A stretch of DNA of 64,000 bases, taken from contig NZ_AP024269.1 in NCBI RefSeq assembly GCF_016629525.1, positions 1,736,001 to 1,800,000 on the forward strand, in the 5' to 3' direction. Below the pieces are notes generated by a model. It did not search any database. It saw only the letters and a list, made by a program, of their open reading frames with translations, and was not told the DNA's origin. Numbering within the stretch: the stretch's first letter is position 1; each line of letters begins with the position of its first letter. The stretch comes from Kaistia sp. 32K (lineage in GTDB: Bacteria > Pseudomonadota > Alphaproteobacteria > Rhizobiales > Kaistiaceae). This document shows positions 57,600 to 64,000 of this stretch, in pieces. The position numbers and the translations under genes are program-made.

Positions 57600-58359
57600 C
57601 ACGACGCGCTACACCGCCGCCGAAATCCTCGCCATTCTCAGCGCCCGGCAGTTGAAGGACGGGCAGGTGGTCTTCGCCGGCGTCGGCACGCCGCTGCTGG
57701 CCGCGACGCTGGCGCAGCGCCTGCGCTGCCCGGGGCTCACCATCCTGTTCGAGGGCGGTGTCGTCGGCGCCTTCGTCGAGCCCGGCAAGCTGCCGCCCTC
57801 GACCAACGACCAGCGTTGCACCAAGCGCGCCAACATGGTGCTCGGCAGCGCCGACGTGCTGCTGCTGCTGCAGCGCGGCTATGTCGACATCGGCTTCATG
57901 GGCGGCGCCCAGATCGACCAGTTCGGCAATCTGAATTCGTCCTTCATCGGCGATCCCTCAGCGCCGAAGACGCGCCTGCCGGGTACCGGCGGCGGCAACG
58001 ACATCTCGAGCCTCACCAACATGATCGTGGCGATGAAGCACGAGAAGCGCCGCTTCGTCGAGAAGGTCGACTTCATCACTAGCCCCGGCTTCCTCCGCGG
58101 CGGCACCAGCCGCGCCGAGGGCGGACTGCCGGCCGGCGGCATGTTCCGCGTCATCACCGAGCTCGCCGTCTTCGGCTTCGACGATCAGACGCGCCGGATG
58201 AAGGTGCTGGCGCTCAATCCCGGCGTCAGCCGCGAGAATGTGCAGGACAACACCGGCTTCGACCTCGTCTTCGACGAGCAGATCGCGATCACCGAGCCGC
58301 CAACCGAACATGAACTGGAAACGCTCCGGTCGATCGACCCCGAGCGGATGTTCATCTGA
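57592..58359 (+). CDS. CoA-transferase subunit B (glutaconate CoA-transferase/IpdB-like)
   Basis: 255 aa. FAGVGTPLLAATLAQRLRCPGLTILFEGGVVGA contains Glu54, which falls at the position of the catalytic Glu54 of glutaconate CoA-transferase beta subunit; a Glu there argues for a genuine CoA-transfer reaction rather than a ring-cleaving hydrolase. QRGYVDIGFMGGAQIDQFGNLNSS and GTGGGNDISSL are family motifs. Overlaps subunit A by eight bases, so production is coupled. The acid it activates is unknown. Confidence 0.87.
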   Translation: MTDTTRYTAAEILAILSARQLKDGQVVFAGVGTPLLAATLAQRLRCPGLTILFEGGVVGAFVEPGKLPPSTNDQRCTKRANMVLGSADVLLLLQRGYVDIGFMGGAQIDQFGNLNSSFIGDPSAPKTRLPGTGGGNDISSLTNMIVAMKHEKRRFVEKVDFITSPGFLRGGTSRAEGGLPAGGMFRVITELAVFGFDDQTRRMKVLALNPGVSRENVQDNTGFDLVFDEQIAITEPPTEHELETLRSIDPERMFI

Positions 58360-58380
58360 GTTTTCATTGGGAGGAATTCA

Positions 58381-59364
58381 ATGACTATGCTGTCCAAGAC
58401 GTTCGGCATCGCCGCGCGCAACTTCGTCGCGTATCCGAACATGCCCGATGCCCGCGCTCTGGTTGACTATGGCGTCCGCGTCGAGGAACTCGGCTACGAC
58501 TCGGTGTGGGTCTGGGACCACATGCTGCTCGGCGTCGACCCGAACTTCCCGATCATCGACTCGCTGACCGCTCTGACCGGCATCGCCGCCCGCACGACCC
58601 GCATCAAGATGGGCACCGGCATCCTCGTCCTGCCGCTGCGCAACCCGGTCGCGCTCGCCAAGCAGCTCTCGTCGATGGACCAGCTGTCGAACGGCCGCAT
58701 GGTCATGGGCATGGCCGCCGGCTGGTACAAGCGCGAGTTCGACGCCATGAGCCTGCCGTTCGGCAAGCGCGGCAAGATCATGGACCAGAACCTCGAGATC
58801 ATGCGCCGCCTGTGGACCGAAGACCTGGTGACCGGCGACTACAAGATCGAGGACGAAGCCACGGGCGTGCAGCTGAACTACAAGCTGTCGAAGGCGGTGA
58901 TGTATCCCAAGCCCGCGCAGCCGCAGCTGCCGATCCTGATCGGCGGCTATGCCGATGCGGCGCTGAAGCGCGCGGGATCCACCGGCGACGGCTGGCTGAC
59001 CTATTTCTACCGCGCCGAGGACTTCAAGAAGTCGTGGGACAAGGTGCTCGGCTTCGCCAAGGAAGCCGGCAAGGACCCGTCGAAGGTCATGAACGCCTCG
59101 CAGCTCCCGATCATGGTCGGCCCGTCCAAGGAGGCGGTGCATGACGACATGATGGACTGGCTCAACAAGGAATGGGACTTCCCCGAGCACAGCGACTGCA
59201 CCCGCGAAAGCGCCATCATGGGCTCGGTCGACGAGTGCGTCGAGCAGCTCCGCGCTCATATCGACGCCGGCGTCCAGAAGATCATTTTCGTCCCCTACAA
59301 GTACCAGACGGACCAGATCGAGACGATCGCCCGCGAGATCATCCCGCGTCTGAAGACGCTCTGA
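58381..59364 (+). CDS. LLM-class oxidoreductase, presumably F420-dependent
   Basis: 327 aa, (beta/alpha)8 luciferase-like fold. YGVRVEELGYDSVWVWDHMLLG is the typical opening; TRIKMGTGILVLPLRNPVALAKQLSSMDQLSNGRMVMGMAAGW is the core; PQLPILIGGYADAALKRAGSTGDGW is the conserved segment near the phosphate site. Placement in an operon under the same operator as the F420 genes makes F420H2, not FMN, the likely cofactor. Codons are strongly biased to C/G-ending forms, suggesting high expression. GGGAGGAATTCA gives a strong ribosome site 21 nt after the CoA-transferase stop. Confidence 0.88.
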   Translation: MTMLSKTFGIAARNFVAYPNMPDARALVDYGVRVEELGYDSVWVWDHMLLGVDPNFPIIDSLTALTGIAARTTRIKMGTGILVLPLRNPVALAKQLSSMDQLSNGRMVMGMAAGWYKREFDAMSLPFGKRGKIMDQNLEIMRRLWTEDLVTGDYKIEDEATGVQLNYKLSKAVMYPKPAQPQLPILIGGYADAALKRAGSTGDGWLTYFYRAEDFKKSWDKVLGFAKEAGKDPSKVMNASQLPIMVGPSKEAVHDDMMDWLNKEWDFPEHSDCTRESAIMGSVDECVEQLRAHIDAGVQKIIFVPYKYQTDQIETIAREIIPRLKTL

Positions 59365-59456
59365 GCCTCCGAGCTTTGGCCCGCGCCGTCTCCGGAGGGG
59401 AGGCGGCGCGGCCTCTCGCCGCCGAAACACCATCCAGAAGCAATCCGGAACGTCTC

Positions 59457-60740
59457 ATGACCGATCCCAACCGCCAGAAAATCATCGACGCGATCGACGC
59501 CAACCGCGACCCGGCGATCCGCTTCCTGCAGGACATGGTCGCCATTCCGAGCGTCACCGGCGACGAGGCCGCGATCCAGGAGTTCGTCTCCGGCTACATG
59601 ACCGGCATCGGCCTCGACGTCGACATGTGGGAGACGGACTGGGAAGAGCTGAAGAAGCATCCGGGCTACCGTCCGGTCGATCGCGGCTATGAGGGCCGGC
59701 CGAACATCGTCGCCACCCGCAAGGGCACGGGCGGCGGCCGCTCGCTGCTCCTGAACGGCCATACCGACGTCATCCCTGTCGGCAATGGCGAGGGCTGGAG
59801 CGATGATCCGTGGTCGGCCGCCATCAAGGATGGCCGCATCTATGGCCGCGGCTCCTGCGACATGAAGAGCGGCGTCGCCAGCCACATCCTGGCGGTCCAG
59901 TATCTGAAGGAAGCCGGCATCGATCTGAAGGGCGACGTCTACATCAACGTCGTCATCGACGAGGAGGTGTCGGGCCACGGCACGCTCGATACCGTCATCC
60001 GCGGCTACACCGCCGACGCCGGCATCTCGGGCGAGACCAGCGATCTCGCCGTCCAGCCTGCCTGCATCGGTCGCATCTGGTTCCAGATCGACGTGCAGGG
60101 CAAGCCGGCCGGCATCCAGCAGCGCTATATGGGCATCAGCGCCATCGAGCTCGGCAACAAGGTCGTCAAGGCCGTGCAGGAGCTGGAGGATCACCGCGTC
60201 GCGACGGTCAAGCATCCGCTCTATCCGAGCGCGCTCGACTCGCTGCCTTGCATCATCGGCTCGTTCCAGGCCGGTAACTATCCGAGCGCCTTCCCGGCCA
60301 GCGCCGTGCTCAAGGGCAGCATTGGCACCGTGCCGGGCGAGGACCATGAAGGCGTCAAGCAGAGCCTCGTCGACAAGATCGCCGAGATGGCGAAGAACGA
60401 TCCCTGGATGAAGGACCATCCGCCGGTCGTCCGCTTCGTCGGCTATGACGCGCAGGCGTCCGAGATCCCGCGCGACCACGGCATCGTCGAGACGGTGTGC
60501 CGAACCTATACCGAGGTGACGGGCAAGACGCCGGTGATCAGCGGCCGCCAGGGCGCCGCGGATACCCGCTTCCTGAACGAATATGGCCACACGCCGACCG
60601 TGATCTTCGGACCGGGCTCGACGGCGGTCATGCATGCCAATGACGAATATGTCTCGATCGACGATTACCTTACCTCGATCAAGGTGATGGCGCTCAGCAT
60701 CTATGACTGGTGCAATAGCGAGCCGATCGCGAAGGCCTGA
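59457..60740 (+). CDS. M20-family deacylase/peptidase (ArgE/DapE type)
   Basis: 427 aa. Metal-binding motifs of the di-zinc M20 family are present: LLNGHTDVIPVG (His), GRGSCDMKSGVA (bridging Asp) and VIDEEVSGHGT (catalytic Glu pair), with PGSTAVMHANDEYVSID giving the last His. The Gly after DEE is SG rather than the more common GG. It removes an acyl group from, or cleaves an amide in, an amino-acid-like substrate. ATG 59457 is preceded by a 92-nt gap after the LLM gene; longer in-frame extensions overlap that gene. The terminator at 60773 ends the operon. Confidence 0.9.
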   Translation: MTDPNRQKIIDAIDANRDPAIRFLQDMVAIPSVTGDEAAIQEFVSGYMTGIGLDVDMWETDWEELKKHPGYRPVDRGYEGRPNIVATRKGTGGGRSLLLNGHTDVIPVGNGEGWSDDPWSAAIKDGRIYGRGSCDMKSGVASHILAVQYLKEAGIDLKGDVYINVVIDEEVSGHGTLDTVIRGYTADAGISGETSDLAVQPACIGRIWFQIDVQGKPAGIQQRYMGISAIELGNKVVKAVQELEDHRVATVKHPLYPSALDSLPCIIGSFQAGNYPSAFPASAVLKGSIGTVPGEDHEGVKQSLVDKIAEMAKNDPWMKDHPPVVRFVGYDAQASEIPRDHGIVETVCRTYTEVTGKTPVISGRQGAADTRFLNEYGHTPTVIFGPGSTAVMHANDEYVSIDDYLTSIKVMALSIYDWCNSEPIAKA

Positions 60741-60772
60741 CGGCCGCCGACCCGCAGCGGCTCGAGGAGGGG

Positions 60773-60805
60773 AAGAGGCATCGCCTGGCGATGCCTCTTT
60801 TTTTT
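60773..60805 (+). terminator. Rho-independent terminator of the PLP/CoA-transferase/LLM operon
   Basis: A perfect 12-bp stem AAGAGGCATCGC / GCGATGCCTCTT, loop CTG, followed by TTTTTT, 33 nt after the M20 stop. Confidence 0.95.
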
Positions 60806-60866
60806 GCGCGTGACTCGCCCCTGGGTTGCGCCCTGAGGCGGCGAATAATTTCGGCATCAATAGTTT

Positions 60867-60884
60867 CTATCTTACTATAAATAG
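60867..60884. promoter_or_regulatory. 18-bp dyad operator, site 4 (before the transhydrogenase operon)
   Basis: CTATCTTACTATAAATAG, 107 nt before pntAA in an A/T-rich island (60842-60897). Same orientation as site 2; CTAT/ATAG arms are perfect inverted repeats. Confidence 0.68.
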
Positions 60885-60990
60885 GTTGATTATGAATCGC
60901 GTCGGGCGCAGTGTGGGCTCGATGTCAGGGCAAATGACCGTGGGGGCACGCTGTCGGCTCTGCCGTCTTGCCAGTTCAGGAGACGAGGCC

Positions 60991-62130
60991 ATGCATATTG
61001 CGGTTCTGTCCGATACGATGACCGACACGCGGGTGGCAGCCACCCCGGAGACGGTGAAGAAATACGAGACGCTGGGCGGGAAGGTCCTGGTACAGGGCGG
61101 CGCCGGACACGGCGCGGGCTTCTCCGATCAGGAGTTCGAGCGTGCCGGTGCCCGTGTCGCGCCCGACGCCGCCACGACGGTTCGCCATGCCGACATCGTG
61201 CTGTCGGTCAACCGGCCCTCGGCCGACGTCATCCGCGCCTGCAAGCCGGGCGCGATCGTCATCGCCACGATGGATCCGCATCGCCCGGCCGACTCGCTCG
61301 ACGTCATGGCGAGCGCCGGCGTCTCCGCCTTCGCCATGGAGCTGATGCCGCGCATCACCCGGGCGCAGAGCATGGACGTGCTGTCGAGCCAGGCCAATCT
61401 GGCCGGCTACCGCGCCGTGATCGACGCCTCGTCCGCCTATACCCGTTCGCTGCCGATGATGATGACCGCGGCCGGCACCGTTCCCGCCGCCCAGATCTTC
61501 GTCATGGGCGCCGGCGTCGCCGGCCTGCAGGCGATCGCCACCGCGCGCCGTCTCGGTGCCGTCGTGACGGCGACGGATGTTCGTCCGGCGGCGCGCGAGC
61601 AGGTCGAGTCGCTCGGCGCCAAGTTCATCGCCGTCGAGGACGACGAGTTCAAGAAGGCCGAGGCCGCTGGCGGTTACGCCAAGGAGATGTCGAAGGCCTA
61701 CCAGGCCAAGCAGGCGGAGCTCGTCAGCGAGCATCTCCGCCGTCAGGACATCGTCATCACCACCGCGCTGATCCCGGGCCGTACAGCGCCGATCCTGATC
61801 ACCTCGGCGATGATCGAGCCGATGCGTGCCGGATCGGTGATCGTCGATCTCGCCGTCGAACGCGGCGGCAATGTCGAGGGAGCGAAGGCCGGCGAGGTGG
61901 TCACCACCGCCAACGGCGTGAAGATCCTCGGCAATTCCAGCGTGCTGAAGGTCGCGGCCACCGCGTCGAACCTCTATGCGCGAAACCTCTACTCGTTCGT
62001 CTCGACGCTGGTCGACCAGCGCACGGCGGATCTCGCCGTCAACTGGGACGACGATCTGATCAAGAGCACCAACCTGACGCGGGGAGGGCAGATCGTGCAC
62101 CCGGCCTTCGCCAACGCGCTCGCGAGCTGA
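60991..62130 (+). CDS. pntAA: NAD(P) transhydrogenase subunit alpha 1 (domain I)
   Basis: 379 aa, soluble NAD(H)-binding domain I as a separate polypeptide, as in Rhodospirillum rubrum. VAATPETVKKYETLGGKVLVQGGAGHGAGFSD opens the fold; RSLPMMMTAAGTVPAAQIFVMGAGVAGLQAIATARRLGAVVTATDVR is the NAD-binding site; AMIEPMRAGSVIVDLAVERGGN follows. ATG 60991 has AGGAGACGAGG upstream. With the next two genes it couples the proton gradient to NADPH formation. Confidence 0.95.
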   Translation: MHIAVLSDTMTDTRVAATPETVKKYETLGGKVLVQGGAGHGAGFSDQEFERAGARVAPDAATTVRHADIVLSVNRPSADVIRACKPGAIVIATMDPHRPADSLDVMASAGVSAFAMELMPRITRAQSMDVLSSQANLAGYRAVIDASSAYTRSLPMMMTAAGTVPAAQIFVMGAGVAGLQAIATARRLGAVVTATDVRPAAREQVESLGAKFIAVEDDEFKKAEAAGGYAKEMSKAYQAKQAELVSEHLRRQDIVITTALIPGRTAPILITSAMIEPMRAGSVIVDLAVERGGNVEGAKAGEVVTTANGVKILGNSSVLKVAATASNLYARNLYSFVSTLVDQRTADLAVNWDDDLIKSTNLTRGGQIVHPAFANALAS

Positions 62131-62279
62131 CGCGGCTCGGCGCCCCATCGTCTAGCGCCGCTTCCTTTCATTCCGCACCGGGCGCCGTCGCCCGGAGCAG
62201 CCACCGCGAACCATCGCGGGGGAATGCCTTCCCTTGCGCCGCCGTCGCCGACGGTAGGCCGTCTCTCCGGAGGATCATC

Positions 62280-62603
62280 ATGACGTCCACGGCCGTCATT
62301 CAGCTCTTCGTCTTCGTCCTCGCCGGCTTTGTCGGCTTCCAGGCCATCACCCGCGTGCCGCCGCTGCTGCACACGCCGCTGATGGCCGCCACCAACGCCA
62401 TTTCCGGCATCTCGCTCGTCGCCTCGATCGTGCTCGCCGGCGCCAACCAGAGCGTGCTCAGCACCGTGCTCGGCACCATCGCCGTCGGCTGCGCCATGGC
62501 CAACGTCGTCGGCGGCTTCCTGATCACGGATCGCATGCTCGCCATGTTCGACAAGGCCAAGGCCGCCAAGCAGGAGGAGCGCGCGAGCGCTAGGGTCCAT
62601 TGA
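62280..62603 (+). CDS. pntAB: NAD(P) transhydrogenase subunit alpha 2 (membrane)
   Basis: 107 aa with three to four membrane helices (IQLFVFVLAGFVGFQAI; LMAATNAISGISLVASIVLAG; LGTIAVGCAMANVVGGFLITDRML). VPPLLHTPLMAATNAISGI is the conserved opening of domain II. The 149-nt gap after pntAA holds two GC-rich hairpins (around CCGGGCGCCGTCGCCCGG and CCGCGAACCATCGCGG) that may tune subunit ratios. Ends overlapping pntB by four bases. Confidence 0.95.
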   Translation: MTSTAVIQLFVFVLAGFVGFQAITRVPPLLHTPLMAATNAISGISLVASIVLAGANQSVLSTVLGTIAVGCAMANVVGGFLITDRMLAMFDKAKAAKQEERASARVH

Positions 62604-63988
62604 TCGACATCGTCATCCAGCTTTCCTACCTGCTGGCCTCGGTCCTCTTCATCTTCGCGCTGCGCTCGCTGAGCCGTCCGGATACGGCGCGGCGCGGCAT
62701 GCAGCTTGCCGCCTTCGGCATGCTGATCGCCGTCGCGGCGACGCTGCTCCATGCCCGCATCGTCACCTATGAGTGGATCCTGATCGGCGCCGCCGTCGGC
62801 GCGCTGATCGGCTACCCGCTCGGCATGTGGGTGCCGATGACGGCCATGCCGCAGCGCATCGCCTTCAGCCACGCTTTCGGCGCGCTGGCCGCGACCCTCG
62901 TCGGCATCGGCGAATACGCGCATCTCTATCACGAGCAAAGCCTGACCCGCGGCGTCATGACGGCGCTCGGCTTCGAGGTGCTGCTCGGCGCGCTGACGGT
63001 GACGGGAAGCCTGATGGCCTTCGGCAAGCTGCAGGAACTGCTGCCCGGCCGGCCGATCACCTTCCCCCTCCAGAACTACTTCAACCTGGCCCTCTTCGCC
63101 CTCGGCGTCGCCGGCTTGGTCTGGGTGGTGCTGTTCCCGTATGACGTCTGGGTCTTCGCTGCGATCTGCGCGATCGGCCTCATCGTCGGTATATTGATCG
63201 TCATGCCGATCGGCGGCGCCGACATGCCGGTGGTGGTCTCGCTGCTCAATGCCTATGCCGGCCTTGCCGCGGTAGCGACGGGCTTCGCCCTCGACAACAA
63301 CGTACTGATCGTCGTCGGCGCGCTGGACGGCGCCAGCGGCTTCATCCTCTCGGTCGCCATGAGCAAGGCGATGAACCGCTCCTTCGCCAACGTGCTGTTC
63401 GGCGCCTTCGGTTCGGCGGGCGGTCCCGACGAGGCCGCGGCTTCCGGAGCCTCCGGCGATATGACGGCGATCCAGGTCGACGACGCGGCGCTCCGCCTCG
63501 CCTTCGCCAACCGCGTCATCATCGTGCCGGGCTACGGCCTCGCCGTGGCGCAGGCGCAGCACCAGGCGCGCGAGCTGGTGGATCTGCTGGAGAAGCGCGG
63601 CGTCGACGTCCGCTTCGCCATCCATCCGGTCGCCGGCCGCATGCCGGGGCACATGAACGTCCTGCTGGCCGAGGCGGGCATCTCCTACGACAAGCTGATC
63701 GACATGGAGGACATCAACGAGCGCTTCGCCGGCACCGACGTCGCGCTCGTCGTCGGCGCCAACGACGTCGTCAATCCGGCGGCGCGCACCAACAAGAGCT
63801 CGCCGATCTACGGCATGCCGATCCTGAACGTCTCCGAGGCGACCAGCGTCATCGTGCTGAAGCGCGGCAAGGGCGCCGGCTTCTCCGGCGTCGAAAACGA
63901 TCTCTTCGTGGCGCCAAAGACGTCTATGCTGTTCGGAGACGCGAAGCAGTCGTTGATGCAGCTGGGCGCCGAGGTCAAACTGGCCTAG
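62600..63988 (+). CDS. pntB: NAD(P) transhydrogenase subunit beta
   Basis: 462 aa, TTG start overlapping the pntAB stop. About nine membrane helices with the proton-channel residues region (RIAFSHAFGALAATLVGIGEYAHLY; DMPVVVSLLNAYAGLAAVATGFAL), then the NADP-binding domain III (IVPGYGLAVAQAQHQARELVDLLEKRG; VGANDVVNPAARTNKSSPIYGMPIL). Complete; the stop is 12 bases before the window end. Together with NpdG it can keep F420 reduced through NADPH. Confidence 0.96.
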   Translation: MIDIVIQLSYLLASVLFIFALRSLSRPDTARRGMQLAAFGMLIAVAATLLHARIVTYEWILIGAAVGALIGYPLGMWVPMTAMPQRIAFSHAFGALAATLVGIGEYAHLYHEQSLTRGVMTALGFEVLLGALTVTGSLMAFGKLQELLPGRPITFPLQNYFNLALFALGVAGLVWVVLFPYDVWVFAAICAIGLIVGILIVMPIGGADMPVVVSLLNAYAGLAAVATGFALDNNVLIVVGALDGASGFILSVAMSKAMNRSFANVLFGAFGSAGGPDEAAASGASGDMTAIQVDDAALRLAFANRVIIVPGYGLAVAQAQHQARELVDLLEKRGVDVRFAIHPVAGRMPGHMNVLLAEAGISYDKLIDMEDINERFAGTDVALVVGANDVVNPAARTNKSSPIYGMPILNVSEATSVIVLKRGKGAGFSGVENDLFVAPKTSMLFGDAKQSLMQLGAEVKLA

Positions 63989-64000
63989 CCCGCGCGAGCG

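Overview
The window is GC-rich (roughly 65% by eye) and dense with genes. It looks like the chromosome of an alphaproteobacterium of the Rhizobiales/Hyphomicrobiales type. Evidence for this is the order purN-purM | AI-2E-type membrane protein - hdaA - ppk1 - ppx | rnd - aspS, an OmpR-type and a NarL-type two-component pair, a possible EcfG-type stress promoter before a CsbD gene, and two initiator tRNA genes. No phage, insertion sequence, CRISPR array or rRNA was seen.

Layout: 0-2 kb is a minus-strand run (unknown secreted protein, RNase T2, glutathione S-transferase, cut-off inositol-monophosphatase-family gene). 2-17 kb is mostly housekeeping: glutathionyl-hydroquinone reductase, RlmJ, purine synthesis, Hda, polyphosphate metabolism, RNase D, AspRS, tRNA-fMet. 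17-27 kb is an envelope-oriented stretch of small secreted proteins and lipoproteins, a DoxX protein, an OmpR/EnvZ-type pair, a SpoIIM-like membrane protein and an autotransporter with a non-helical passenger. 27-31.6 kb holds two regulator/enzyme or regulator/transporter pairs. 31.8-40.2 kb is an accessory locus: SxtJ-like protein, DUF5989 micro-protein and NodU/TobZ-type carbamoyltransferase converge on a minus-strand set of three membrane-anchored SGNH-hydrolase-like proteins, a secreted polysaccharide-lyase-like protein and a 153-aa unknown. 40.4-45 kb holds a NarL-type pair, the second tRNA-fMet, CsbD and a diaminopropionate ammonia-lyase-like enzyme.

45.4-64 kb is the most striking part. 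It has a complete LivHMGF-type ABC permease/ATPase set, a coenzyme F420 operon (NADPH:F420 reductase, CofE, CofD, CofC and a CofG-CofH fusion), a catabolic-looking operon (PLP enzyme, two-subunit CoA-transferase, LLM-class presumably F420-dependent oxidoreductase, M20 deacylase) and a three-gene proton-translocating transhydrogenase. Four A/T-rich 18-bp imperfect dyads (consensus close to CTATCWT-n4-WTnnTAG) lie one before each of these four transcription units. I read this as one regulon: import a substrate, make F420, reduce it with NADPH supplied by PntAB, and use F420H2 in a pathway whose substrate cannot be read from the sequence. No regulator of the operator type lies beside it.

All functions are from family recognition of the translated sequence by eye; no database search was run.
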